Assembly (NCBI GenBank): GCA_963971225.1
Contig: OZ020267.1
Span: 102,679,229 to 102,743,228, forward strand
Length of the DNA stretch: 64,000 nucleotides
Reading direction: 5' to 3'
Origin: Melieria omissa
Taxonomy: Eukaryota > Arthropoda > Insecta > Diptera > Ulidiidae
Part shown: positions 1 through 11,183 of the stretch, in pieces
Position numbering within the stretch: the first letter of the stretch is position 1
Layout: each line of letters opens with the position of its first letter
The notes under the pieces: model-generated
Databases searched by the model: none
What the model saw: only the letters and a program-made list of their open reading frames with translations
What the model was told of the DNA's origin: nothing
Translations under genes and position numbers: made by a program

Positions 1-1740
1 GCAATTACGCTGTCATAGTGTCAGTGCCAGCAAAGTTTTGGTTCATAAAGACATCGAATATTTTAAAGAACAAAAATTAAGTTGATTTTTTTTACATCAT
101 TCACAATGATTTGTTGGCATGTTTTGTACAGAATTTGGGTCATGACTTGACAGAAGTTGTTGTGCAAATGCTCAAGAAAATTGTTTGCATAAAAAAGAAA
201 AAGTTTCATGGCCTCAAATTGCATCAGTGGTTGCTTACTTATTTTGTTTGACTACTTATTTTACTAAGATGTGACCACATGGAACTTTGTGAGCTTTTGA
301 ACTCTCTGAGGTGTCAAAAATCGAATTTCGTTTTACGTTTCACCACATTTTCGAGTCTTTGGAGACTTTTGTAATAAAAAATTCTGACTGTTTCAAGTTT
401 CAAACAGAGGAATAAAAGCTCTTCTTAATGTTATTTCAAACACATTTTCTTATATTTATATTCTCAGTCAAGTGCCACAATCAACTGCCTACTTCAACTG
501 AAATAAAGCAATAAAAATTTGATCAATTTTACACATAAATTTTACGCTTTAAATCGCTTCCATATTGAGCTCGTAAAATAAAAATGTTGAAAAAAAACCG
601 TGAGGGAGAAAAAAGGAAATCCAACTGCTTTGCGCCCAGGCGCTGGCGGCACTTTAGCGACACATGCCATGTGGCTGGCAGACAGGCAGGTTGCATGCCA
701 CACGCCACACGCTTCAACAGCCAAATACAAACCACAACAACAACAAAATCGAAAATCAAAAAGACAGCATACACACAAAAAAAAAATGAAAACAAGAAGC
801 CAATTCAGTTTTTCACACAGCCCCAGGGCCACTATGAAAGTATTTTTAGTAGCAAGTAACCGGCAACAACAACAACAAAACTAACAACAACATTTCACTG
901 CCAATTCTGAGGCTGACTGGACGGTGCCTCCAGTGCCATTGTCATGGGGATAACTAAACTAATAAGCAGTGGCAAGTCATAACGTGAAATTTGTGGCTGC
1001 AGGGCTGCAGAGAGTGGCGCTGCAACAACAACAAAAAGTACAACAAGTAAGCGTGCCGAACATAAATGGAATTGAAATTGGAATCGTGTGTGTGTGAGAC
1101 TTTGACGGTTTTTCGCTGTCGTTGTGGTGTCACATGGGGTGGGACACCATATGTGAATTGGAGCCTTGGTGAGTGTGTGTGTGTGTGTGCGTATCTGTGT
1201 AGTTGCACCGAGCCACAGCACAGATTAGACAACTGCCCGCAGTTTTGTTGCTGCTCAGTCGCACAACTAAATTTATCAGCGTTGTTATTCCCAACACTAA
1301 TTCAATGTTTTTTTTTTAAGTTTCATTTCTTTTTATTTTATTTTACTATATTTGAATTTTTATTTGCCGCTCGTGTTGTTGCCACAGCTGCCACATTTTT
1401 ACTATTACATATGGCGTTTTTTGTAGTTGTTGTTTTTTCGTTTGTGGTCTGTGTTGTGCAGCAACGGTTGTCAGAGCCCCCATCGTGTTGTTCTATTTTT
1501 GACGTAAAAAAAACGTCGACGATTTTACTGCGCTCCGCTAGTCGCTTTGTTGATATTGAACTTCAGAGATATGATGCTGGCAACATGTTGCGGGCGCTTA
1601 GGTTGCCAGGCAATACAACTCAAGAATCTCAAGTTAACATTGAACTAAGCAGTGTGCAATTATTTAGTAAATTATGTTAATAATACTGACATAAAATGAA
1701 CTATCAATCATCAAAGGCCAACAAACCTCTTAGAAGTCTT
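1..1740. other. AT-rich unique DNA, no gene seen
   Basis: I see no exon with convincing coding character here. The sequence holds short CAA runs around 735-890 and a TG/GT run near 1170-1190. The 204-codon open frame at 1066-1680 is low-complexity (valine, phenylalanine and cysteine read from GTT/TTT/TGT runs) and has no recognisable domain. This could be intergenic or a 5' intron of the downstream DIP gene. Confidence 0.6.
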
Positions 1741-2460
1741 CGACCTGCATCGAAGATAATTTTCTGATTCAGTTTTCATGTATTTAAATCTTTGATTATT
1801 AAGTTTTCATATTGTTCTTGAAATTTTTTGAACCAATTTTTATATAAATATTTGATGTTCAAGTGTCATATATTCATATATTTTGATAATGTTTCTAGAT
1901 TCAATTTTTAAACAAAACTTAAATTCTGAAGTTTTGTATTTTCATATTTTTCATTGCATTTTCCAGATTCATACTTTTTGCTGAATTTTCTATATTTGAT
2001 TTATTTTTCGTAATTTTCATAGTTTGCTTTCATCTGTTCCTTCCTATCTAATAATTTATTTATTAATTTATTCAAATTCAGATTGATTTTCAATTATCAT
2101 TTACATATTTCATTTTCAAGTTTCATATTTTTCAAAAAATTTCCTTATTCAATTTTCATACATTTTTAATATTCAAGTTTTATATTTTCATATTTTTCAG
2201 ATAATTTTCTGTTTCAATTTACATATATTTAAATCTTTCATTATCAGATTTTCATATTTTTCGTGAAATTTTTGTGATCTAATTTTCATATAAATATTAG
2301 ATTTTCTAGTTTCATATTTTTCGAAAATTTTTTTTTTTTAATTTTTTTCTAGATTCAATTATCATAAAAATCCTTCATTGTGTAATTTTATATTTTTCAG
2401 ATTCATATTTTTCGCTGAATTTTCTATATTCAATTTTCATGGTTTGCCCTCAATTGTTTC
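1741..2460. repeat. Degenerate AT-rich ~70-bp repeat array, part 1
   Basis: The words TTTCATATTTT, CTAGATTCAATTTT and ATAAATCTTTCATT recur in the same order in one diverged unit after another. The same unit reappears at 3556-4395 and 5116-5600. In the second block, where it is clearest, successive TAGATT words lie mostly 66-78 bp apart. This looks like an old minisatellite that has been cut by later insertions. It codes for nothing. Confidence 0.7.
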
Positions 2461-3555
2461 CTTCTGGCGGGAATTTAATAATTTTTATATTACTTTTTAG
2501 TTTTCGCCCTCTTCAAAAATAGCCCTTTTATTTAAAAATAGCATTAAAACACAACCAAATTATTTTGAACCCAAAATTTTTACCTTTCACACTCAAAACA
2601 CTTCAACTATGTATGTACAAATATCTCCACAAGACGTGACAATCGGTTATCACCTCTTTGCAAAATTTGTCTCATCTCGTCGCTACACCCACTTTACGCC
2701 CCAGCAATGCCATTTAAAATTCCTTCAACAAAAGCCACAAAAAAAAAAGCGACTTTTTGGCATCACAAACATTTCTGTGATTCCTCGGCTTTGGTTGTTT
2801 TATGCTATTTTTGTGGCAACTTTACAACTTTTGCTAGTTAAAATTCATTAAACCTAAACCGACGAGATTTTTTTTGTTGCTCATTTTACACTCGGTTTGA
2901 CTTTACCATTCGTCGTTTCGGCCATTTATTCTGCTCACGCCCTCATAAAGTGAACATTACAGCGGCAGGCGAGCTGCCAGGACGACAGCGAGAACGCAGG
3001 AAAAAAAAGCGTTTTTAAATCCTTTTTAGTAGTTGGCCATTGTTGTGCGGCGTGCAGCAACTTTGCTCATATATAATGCTGAAGTTGGCAACACTATTTA
3101 GCTGCAGCGAGACACACTTTTCCGCACAGACAAGCATACAATCACCCACACACGCGCGCGAACCGAAACCGGAACAACAATGACAAGGCCAATGGGGAAT
3201 GGTGACTAAAAAAGGAGCGTGTGAAATGTTTAGAAAATTTGTTGAGCACATATTTTCTTTCTTGTTTTTTTCACACATGAGTACATGAGCACAGAGAATG
3301 CATGTGGAAAGCTGATGGAATTTTTAAGATTTAAGTGCAACCCAAACAGGAGATGTCAGCAACAGGAAATATGCAACGAATAACACTCAGGATTTTACAA
3401 AAACATTGAAATTTAACTAAAGTAACTGCAGTTTTGAGAAATTGAATGTTTAATGTTATTTTGTATTCATTTTTTTTTTGTATTTCTTTTAGAGGGATTT
3501 CAATAGTTAAATATATTTTCAATATTGAAGATACTTTTTGGTTATTTCTTACAAA
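2461..3555. other. Unassigned DNA between two blocks of the ~70-bp repeat
   Basis: I recognise no gene or mobile element here. A GC-richer patch around 2880-3230 is unique-looking. Short open frames such as 2609-2851 have no domain, no splice context and no codon bias. Confidence 0.5.
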
Positions 3556-4395
3556 GTTTTCTCAACTCTAAGCCACATAGTTTTTTTTATTTATTAAAGT
3601 TTCATATTTAAATTTTTTCAGTGATTTTTCCAAAAATAAATTTTGATATATTTCAATTTTTGATTTTCAAGTTTTATATTTTCTCGATGTTCTTCTGTTA
3701 ATTTTTTTTATATTTTCTTTTCATTGAAATATCTAACTGTGAATTTTCATATTTTCATATTTTTTAATTAATTTGCTATATTCAATTTTTATATATGTCT
3801 TTCATTTTCAGATTTTATATTTTCATATTTTTTATTGGATTTTCTAGATTCAATTTTTAAATCCTTAAATCTGAAGTTTCTTTCACTTTCATATTTTTTG
3901 ATGAGTTTTCTAGATTTAATTTTCATATAAGTTTTTCATGTGCAAGTTTCATATTTTCATATTTGCAGTGAATTTTTTAGATTCAATGCCATTGTCAAGT
4001 TTCATAATTTCATATACTTCAGTGAAATTTTTAGCTTTAATTTCCACATAAATCCTTGATTTCTAAATTTTATAACTATTTTTATGTTTTCAGTGGTTTT
4101 TATAGATTTAAATTTCATAAAAATCTTTTTATAGTTATCATTGTCAACTTTTACATTTTCAAATTTTTTGATAAATTTTTTAGATTTGTTTTTCAAATGA
4201 ATCTTTTCATTTTTAGTTCAATAGTTTCAACTTGTATATTTTTTCAATTAATTTCTAGATTAAATTTGAATTTAAATCTTTCATTATCAACTTTCATATT
4301 TTCATATATCCCAGTGAATTTCTGGATTAAAGATCCACAAAAATTATTTTTTTCAAATTAAACATTTTTATATTTTCAGTAAATTTGTTTGCATA
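3556..4395. repeat. Degenerate AT-rich ~70-bp repeat array, part 2
   Basis: TAGATT words at 3845, 3911, 3979, 4103, 4181 and 4256 mark successive diverged units, with one further weak unit near 4032. Each unit contains TTTCATATTTTCATATTTTT-like sequence followed by a short GTGAAT/TGAATTT step. The array runs directly up to the left end of the mariner insertion at 4401 and resumes after its right end, so it is older than the insertion. Confidence 0.75.
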
Positions 4396-4400
4396 TACCA

Positions 4401-5115
4401 TGCGCCTATGAAACCGGCAACGACATCTAGCGGTAAATAGCCGAATATTTATCAACTTCGGAACCGTACCAAATGTCATGTTTACTTCTTCTGTCATATG
4501 TCAACAATATTCACAATTTGTCAAGTTTCATCCAACAACGCATTGTTTGACGCTCCGGAAAATGTCGGATTACGTGCCTACAAATTACGATTTGCGGACA
4601 CAGTTAATTTTGTGTTACCATTTGAAGAAAAAAACCTTCTAAAACCTGGTGAAACGGTTAACGGTGAACGTTACCAACAACAATTGGCCGATTTGAACCG
4701 TGCTATACGCCAAAAACGCCCAGAATATGAAGCCAGGCAACACAAAGTGATTTTCCTCGATGACAACGCACCACCACACCGCACTAGAGCCACCAAAGAA
4801 TTGGTTGCATCGTACAACTGGGAAGCTCTTGCTCATGCGGCTTACTCACCAGACTTGGCGCCTTCGGATTATCACATGTTTGCATCGATGGGCCACGCAT
4901 TAACGGAACAGCGCTCCAATTCTCAAGCAGAAGCCAAAAAATGGATCGATGATTGGTTTCAGGCGAAACATTTTTTTGGCGAGGCATCCATAAATTGCCT
5001 GAGAGATGGGAAAAATGTGTAGCTAGCGATGGCCATTACTTTGAAGAATAAAATTGCAATCATTTCCTCACAATAAACGTTTTTTTCAAAAATAATTACC
5101 GGTTTCATAGGCGCA
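4401..5115 (+). mobile_element. Internally deleted mariner-type transposon with perfect terminal inverted repeats
   Basis: The element is bounded by a perfect 17-bp inverted repeat, TGCGCCTATGAAACCGG at 4401-4417 and its complement at 5099-5115. Inside is the C-terminal half of a mariner transposase. At about 715 bp it is little more than half the usual mariner length of about 1.3 kb; the region for the N-terminal DNA-binding domain and the first catalytic aspartate is missing. No clean TA duplication is visible at the borders (left ...CCA, right AAT...), so the flanks have drifted or the ends were trimmed. It sits inside the ~70-bp AT-rich repeat. It is non-autonomous. Confidence 0.88.
4498..5051 (+). 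pseudogene. Broken mariner transposase (C-terminal half)
   Basis: The frame open from 4498 contains hallmark mariner motifs: LKPGETVNGERY, then DDNAPPH, then YSPDLAPSDYHMF. From the aspartate of the DNA motif to the aspartate of the PSD motif there are exactly 34 residues, the D34D signature of mariner transposases. The first roughly 45 residues do not resemble mariner and probably span a deletion junction. The frame breaks near 4971-4978 in a run of seven T. Reading on in the next frame recovers the family's usual C-terminus (LPERWEKCVASDG) ending at a TAA at 5049-5051, so loss of one T is the likely lesion. The N-terminal helix-turn-helix region is absent. It cannot encode an active enzyme. 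Confidence 0.88.
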
Positions 5116-5600
5116 AATCATTGCCAAGTTTCATATTTTCGAAACTTTTGTATAACATTTTTAGATTCAATTTTCATATAAATCTTTCATTCTCAAGTTT
5201 CATATATTTTGTATTTTTGTTGTATGTTTTTAACATAATTTTCCATATTAAATTCTTACATAAATCTTTCATTATGAAGTTTCATATTTTTCAAAAAATT
5301 TCCTTATTCAATTTTCATACATTTAAATTTTTTATTTTCAAGTTTTATATTTTTATATTTTTCGTTGAGTCAGAAAATTCAGTTTTCATATATTGAAACC
5401 TTTTTTTTTCATAAAGTTTCAAGTTTTAGTATTTTTCTAGAAATTTTCTTAGCCAATTTTCATATAAATATTCAATTTACAAGTTTCATATTTTCATATT
5501 TTTTGATAATGTTTCTGGATTCAATTAGCATATAAATCTTTCACTGTAAAATTTTTATTTTTATATTTTTCGCTGAATTTTTTAATAGTAAATTTCCACA
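5116..5600. repeat. Degenerate AT-rich ~70-bp repeat array, part 3
   Basis: The same TTTCATATTTT and TCTTTCATT words as in 1741-2460 and 3556-4395 resume immediately after the mariner element, showing that the element interrupted a pre-existing array. Confidence 0.7.
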
Positions 5601-6555
5601 TAAATCTTTCAAGTTCGTTTTTCGTCTGATAATGAAATCTGTAAAGGATTTTTATGGTTTTGTTGCCTTTGTAATTCATTCAGAGTGCCAGCAATCAAAG
5701 TTCCTGTGGGCACATAAACATACCAATACATTCGTTTTCTTTTAAGCAGAAACTCTTTCAGAAAAGCTAAAATAAGAAACACTAAAAATACCACATTCCC
5801 CTCACGACTAATGTAAAATTTCACATGTTCTCGTAATTTATTGCGATAGTTTTATTGTCTATAGATTTCTGGAATAGCGTGTTGGTTAAACAGCGTTGAA
5901 GGGTTCAACTCATAAATTACAAATAGAGAACGTATTCGGTATTTTTCAGCTTTAACAGCGATTTTTTGGAGGAACGATTTCTAGATTGAATCTCCCGAAA
6001 TTTCAATAACAACAGGCCATCAGGATTGTGCGATTTCTTTCTTTGGGGTTTTGTGCAATCTTTGATCTATGTGAATACCTCAAGTTCAAGGTTGAGATCC
6101 AAAGTTTCATCGATGCGATAAAACCACATCTTTGTCTAAAGAGAGCAAAGGCCTAAGATTTAAACCGCTTGGGCCATTTGTCGGATATTTTATTCTATAC
6201 TTAGTTGGAACATATATTCTTTACAGCGCAGTCAAAATAGGACCAGTTGTTCAATAAATATGCGTTTTATTTTTAAATTAAATCTTTCACTATTATTGGG
6301 ACACCTTATTCCACGAAAAATAAAAAAATTTAAACTAAAAACCCGGTCACAAGAGCTTAATGCATGTTAGGAAAGCGTTCTGCGTATTTAAAGAAAGAAA
6401 ATCTCATGGCTAAGGGAGCAAAGATTGCTCATCCAAAGGTCTTTTCAATCTCTTATCTCTAATCTTTCCAATCTCTTACCTCGTATTTGGACCCAACGAA
6501 GGCGCAACTAACAACTTGCGCACTAAAATATTTTTTTTATTTTATTTTGCATCAG
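5601..6555. other. Unassigned DNA
   Basis: No gene or recognisable element. The stretch at 5850-6300 is less AT-biased and may be an old transposon remnant, but I could not match it to any family in either orientation. Confidence 0.45.
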
Positions 6556-6860
6556 ACAGCTAACCCTGAACCACAAAAAAAACAAATTACCACGAAATGG
6601 CCTACACGCCGATTGTCGAATTTCATATTTCCAGAAAATTGCTAATCTTGTTCTATCAAACTTTTCTCTTTCTCTCTCTCTCTTTACCACACGTATATTT
6701 TATATTAGAAAGTAAACCCTGAACCACCAACAAAAACAAAACAAAAAAAAAAATCACAGCTTTTAGGCAAATTACTACGAAATGGCTAACACGCCGACTG
6801 TCAAATTTCATATTTCCAAAAAAATTCAAATCTTGTTCTAAAAACTTTACTCTTTCTACC
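6556..6860. repeat. Two-copy local duplication
   Basis: A segment beginning with ACCCTGAACCAC and continuing through TACGAAATGG, ACACGCCGA and AATTTCATATTTCC, ending in a pyrimidine-rich TTTCTCTTTCTC/TTACTCTTTCTA stretch, occurs at about 6561-6680 and again at about 6713-6860. The offset is about 150 bp at the start and nearer 185 bp at the end because the second copy has extra A-rich sequence. Neither copy is coding. Confidence 0.7.
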
Positions 6861-7975
6861 ACTGAATGGGTGTCAGTGTGACAGCCATTTAGGCACCTAC
6901 GAAATGTCAGGCTTGTTAAATCGAAAAACTCAATGCAGACACACACACACAAACAAAATGGCAGAATGAAAACACAAAACAACAACAATGACAATAACAA
7001 ATGTTCAAATTGACAAACTTCAATCAGCGAATGAAAGTAAGAGGCGGCAATTTTGAGCCAGCAACAACAACTACTTTAACAACAACAACAACTTTAACAA
7101 CAACAACAAAATGCGACAACAATGACTGGCAACACCGACTTGCAATGAAAGTGATGCCCATTGCTAGAAAAGTCACTTCATATTGCTTGACAACTGCCAA
7201 CACAGGGCAGCATGAAGTGGCCAAGTGACGATGTGTCGTTGCAGCAGGCGGCGGCGGCCGATTGCAGTGAAAGCGCGCCAACATCTCGATGGCAAACGAA
7301 CAGCGAAATTGCCTGCTTCATGCACACACCAATGTATGTACAATGTATGTATGTAAGTATGTACATAAGGCGACCAAAATGGCTGTCGCAGCAGTTGCTT
7401 GCAAAAACGTTCATGTGGCAACGTTGCTAATGAAAGAAAGATGCTCAATATTTGTGCAGCAGCTACAGTAACGTTGCCGTACCTACATGCATATGTATGT
7501 ATATATGTAGATGTGTGAGTGTTTGAGTGCGAGTGTAAGTGGAGACTTGCTGCGTATGCAAAATGTTGGCACTTAACGTGACAAATTTCAAATACGCTGT
7601 CGTTGTCGTTTTGTTTTTTGGATTTTTTTTCTCAGTGAGTCTATGGGGTAGTTTGCAATTGTATGAGTGTGTGTGTATTGTAGTTGTCAGACAGTTATGC
7701 GTGCATTTTCTGCAGTTTGCCTAATTTTCAAGCACATTGTTCTGTGAGCCTTTTCACGGTTGCTGAGCGTGTAGTGGTATTTTAGAAATGTATTTTTAAA
7801 ATTTTGTTAAATTACTGGCGGCAAGTTTGAGGTGTTAAAGTAATGTCTGTTATTATTTGTTGTAGTAAAGAAAACCATTTAGTTGTAATTTAATATTTTC
7901 GCAGTTTTCACTGCAAAATAATCAAGAAATTTTATCAATTTAAAATTTATTTTTAAATTTTATTTTATTTAATTG
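6861..7975. other. Unique DNA with CAA and CATA/TGTA microsatellites
   Basis: This holds CA and CAA runs (6939-7110), a GC-richer patch around 7200-7300 and TATGTATG-type repeats near 7330-7360 and 7490-7510. Several overlapping short frames exist on both strands, a sign of low-complexity sequence rather than coding. I find no exon. Confidence 0.5.
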
Positions 7976-8128
7976 TTTTATTTTATTTTATTTTATTTTA
8001 TTTTATTTTATTTTATTTTATTTTATTTTATTTTATTTTAATTTATTTTTATTTATTTTATTTTATTTTATTTTATTTTATTTTATTTTATTTTATTTTA
8101 TTTTATTTTATTTTATTTTATTTTATTT
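7976..8128. repeat. (ATTTT)n microsatellite
   Basis: About 150 bp consist almost entirely of the pentanucleotide TTTTA, with a small imperfection near 8040-8060. It ends about 630 bp upstream of the start codon of the secreted-protein gene. Lengths of such runs are typically polymorphic. Confidence 0.95.
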
Positions 8129-8755
8129 CATCTTAACATAACTTTGCGCATAAAATGATTTAAAAAATCAAAAGCAAAACGCACATTGAGTATGTTTGAT
8201 ACGTTTATATTTTATTTTTTTTTGCCACGACCAAAAAAGTCGCATTTACTAGTTGCAACTGCATTTTCAGTTTTGGTTTTTTTTTGTTTTTTTTTCATAA
8301 ATAAATTTTCATAAATTTTCTGCAATTTTGAATTTTTTTGTAGTACTTATAAATGTTCTTTTTTAACTTTTCATAACTTAACTTAACTTAACTTTTACTT
8401 AACTTTTCTTTTTTGCAATTTTGCAAACAGACACTTTTTTGCAGTGTATAACTATAGGTGCGATAACGCATTCGAAGCGCCGCCACAACGCCGCTTCTGT
8501 GTGTGCACATTAATCGCAGAGCGCCCGCTGACCCCGCCGCTGAACTTCCAGCTGAATCGACGCGATTAAATCGACGACAATCAGCAGTCAGCGTTGCCTT
8601 TTGTATGTAAACATAGTGCGCCACTTATTCGCGGCCGAACAGTGGCGAGCAAAAGGCTTGAAAATAGTTGGCACAATTTTAAGTTTAAACGAAAAAAAAT
8701 CGCCTTTTAATTACTCAACTTCGAAGCCAACTCGCTGAAGCGCAAAGCATCCAAA
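8129..8755 (+). promoter_or_regulatory. 5' flank and probable 5' UTR of the secreted-protein gene
   Basis: AT-rich DNA gives way at about 8455 to a GC-rich patch (8460-8600), as expected near a fly promoter. I see no clear TATA box. The exact transcription start cannot be read from sequence; CAGTCAGCG at 8587-8595 is a weak initiator-like word. An ATG followed directly by a stop (ATGTAA, 8605-8610) lies upstream of the main start and would be a minimal upstream open frame if transcribed. The main ATG at 8756 sits in CCAAAATG, the favourable fly context. Confidence 0.45.
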
Positions 8756-10172
8756 ATGTGCAAGTTTGCACTGTGTGTGCTGACCATTATCAACTTTCTG
8801 TGTTTCAAGGTAAAGTTTCGACCAAAATTTTGTGTGCCACTCAGACAAACTCAAACAAACAAATAAGCAACCTTCACCTTTCCTTCACCTCCCGCAGTTG
8901 AGTGGCGCCAACAATGTGACGTTGGATTTGAATTTGAAACATCAGAAATTCCAAATCAACTTTATCGACGAGCTTAACGCATTGGTGGATCGTGTGGCGC
9001 TCGGCCAGCTGGACGCGCAGCTGCTGGAGCTGCAAGGTCAGTCGCAGTATGCTGCCTACGAGACACAAATAAACATGGCGCGCAGCACTGAGCAGCTGCA
9101 GCAGAAAATCGTCTACCTCAAACAGCTGCTGGATCTGAGGCTCAACGAACAGTGGCAGACGATGGAAAATTTCTACACGCTGCGCAATTTGAATTTCCTC
9201 AGCAAGTTGAAGCGACAGCTGAAGCAGCTGCAGGAGGAGAGCGCGCACGAGCTGCGTCAGCTGCGCTGGTACAATTTGTGCAAACAGTTTTGGTTCCGCG
9301 AGCCGCTCAACGGCAATGGTAACGGTAACGGTAACGGTAACGGTAACAGCCCCAACAATTTCAATGCAAATGGCGCCACGGACAGCAAAACGCCCATGGA
9401 GAAGGCCGGCGCGCTGCACTACCCCGACACTAAAATGGCGCCGCTACAGCTCGCTGAGACCACCAGCCAACTGCCTGCAGTCACCATCAATGTCGAGCAC
9501 TTTGGACGCGACCTGTACGCCAGCGTGAAGACCATTGGCGCAGAGATAATCAACGACTATCTGCTCACCCTAAGCAAACTGCTGCAGGAAGTGATCGATG
9601 AGAAGCACGAACACGATCCTGACATCCAGCACGAGCTGCACACTGTCAAGCTGTCGAAAGTGCTGGACGAGATCGCTGCCATACTGGCCGTGCCCGATTT
9701 CTATCAGAAACGACAGCGTCTCTACGCCTACCTGGAGCACAATCTGGCCGCCGACTACGAGCAGTTCAAGAACTCCGAGTACGCGCAGCAGGACCTGGCC
9801 AACATACTGGCCAAGCTGCAGACCAAAGGTCTGGATCTGTTTGTCACTTTCATCTTTAGCAACTTTGAGTTTCTCGAGCGGCTGCACGATTCGTGGCAGC
9901 AGCTGTTGCCGTCGCCGAACAGCGCAACGGGCGCACCCTACGACGAACAATCGCAGCGGCTGTTTCGCGTGCATCAGCTGTACATGGACTTCAAGCGCGA
10001 CTGGGAGAACAGCGCCAAGTACGAAGCCTATGTGGCCGAGGTGAAGGCGCTGTACGCGCAAACGCAGCAGGGCGGCGAACACATGCACATCTTCGAGCTG
10101 CTGCACAATGCATCGGCGAACGTTGGCAGCGTCACCTTCAACATGATCAAAGCGCGCTGTGATGAGATTTGA
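8756..10172 (+). CDS. Secreted alpha-helical protein of unknown function, two exons
   Basis: Coding exons are 8756-8809 and 8898-10172, joined across an 88-bp intron with a GTAAAG donor and a CCCGCAG acceptor. The product is 442 residues. The start is chosen because exon 1 encodes a textbook secretion signal, MCKFALCVLTIINFLCFK, in a good CCAAAATG context; reading through the intron instead hits a stop. The mature part is rich in leucine, glutamine and charged residues with heptad-like spacing, strongly suggesting helical bundles or coiled coils at roughly residues 20-160 and 235-420. A low-complexity asparagine-glycine stretch (about six NG repeats, from AACGGT repeats at 9309-9345) links the halves. 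Cysteines are few. Codon use is strongly GC3-biased, unlike the surroundings, confirming a real gene. I do not recognise the family and propose no function beyond secretion. It lies 9.3 kb upstream of the first visible DIP exon on the same strand. Confidence 0.87.
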
Positions 10173-10600
10173 GAGAGAAAGAGTCTTGAAGAGTCCAGCT
10201 CAGTGATGACCATTTGGCTACTCGCGACTTATATTTGTATACGTCGCTGCTAATCGCGAGTGGCAGAATGGTCTGGTCTGGTCTGGTTGTTGGTTAGAGT
10301 TTCGTGTCGAATGTCCACTTGGGTGTAGATACGCAGCGCTCATTGTTTTTGTGATCATTAAGCGTTACTTTTGAACAGCTTCAAGAAGAGCAGAAGCGCG
10401 AAAACCGAGCTTCTTCAAGGACGAGTCTCTTGAGTAGTTGTGTTCTCTGAATTAGAGTTAAGGATTTTTTACCAAATGTATACAAATATTTGTTGCAGAA
10501 TTCAGTAATATGGAATAACTCAACAGAGTATGGGGAAAAACTAGATTGAGTTCCACTAACATTTCCCAAAAATCAAATAAAGGTAAGTTTGAACTAAAAT
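10173..10600 (+). other. Probable 3' UTR with polyadenylation signal
   Basis: After the TGA at 10170-10172 comes about 400 bp of non-coding sequence with a canonical AATAAA at 10576-10581, followed by a GT-rich stretch. This gives a plausible 3' UTR of about 410-430 bases. A short TCTGG pentamer repeat lies at about 10271-10285. The cleavage site itself is inferred. Confidence 0.55.
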
Positions 10601-10780
10601 CAGACCTTTCTCCGAAAACTGTTTCTTAAATTTTTACGTTAAAGAAAGCACATCCAAGAACTTGAAATCGTTGTTATTTTTCGGAAATGGTGCACATTTT
10701 TTCAAGCTGTTACTATGACTCTAGTTGGCTCTAAGCTGTAAAATAGTTTCCTGATCATTAACCAGATTATCCAGTAGCAC

Positions 10781-11173
10781 GTCGGCCTCGATAGCTCATC
10801 GGGTAGCGCGCTGGCTCATACCGAGCGCCCCAGGTTCGATTCCTGGCTTGGGGTGGAACAAACACTCATCTAGTTCTATCGCTATCCACATGAAGGGAAT
10901 GCGAATTACAAGAATCGCACAAGTACGCTCTTGGCAGGCAATGGCAAAACTTCCAAGTGTGAACGAAAAACTGCCAATCGCCGTTAGGATTCGGCGTTAA
11001 ACTGTAGGTCCCCTCCCTCCCTTTCCCCATCCGCTTCCAATGTGTGTTGCATCACATGTTGGAAAAAACAGTGTTGCATACACATTTCAAACGGGTGGAA
11101 TTTTTGGTATCATAACGGGCCCATAGGCTTAAGTGTGTCTCATACAGAGGCAGCCACTTAACCAACCAACCAA
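10781..11173 (+). mobile_element. tRNA-derived SINE, family 1, copy 1
   Basis: The element opens with a tRNA-like head containing a degenerate polymerase III A box (TAGCTCATCGGGTAGCGCG) and a good B box (GGTTCGATTCC). A roughly 300-bp body follows, ending in an ACCAACCAACC tail. It is flanked by a perfect 10-bp target-site duplication, CCAGTAGCAC at 10771-10780 and 11174-11183. The second copy at 21616-22013 matches along its whole length, which defines the family. The head does not fold as an intact tRNA, so this is not a functional tRNA gene. Confidence 0.9.
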
Positions 11174-11183
11174 CCAGTAGCAC

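Noticed and set aside
1066..1680. 204-codon open frame on the + strand
   Set aside because: Composition follows GTT/TTT/TGT runs, there is no domain, no codon bias and the first half overlaps TG microsatellite sequence.
8874..9419. 181-codon antisense frame within the secreted-protein gene
   Set aside because: Mirror of a GC3-biased coding exon; the sense frame has the signal peptide and splice sites.
9570..10106. 178-codon antisense frame within the same exon
   Set aside because: Another shadow of the real coding frame.
10781..10860. Possible tRNA gene
   Set aside because: A and B boxes are present but the acceptor stem does not pair, and the sequence continues into a SINE body with target-site duplications.
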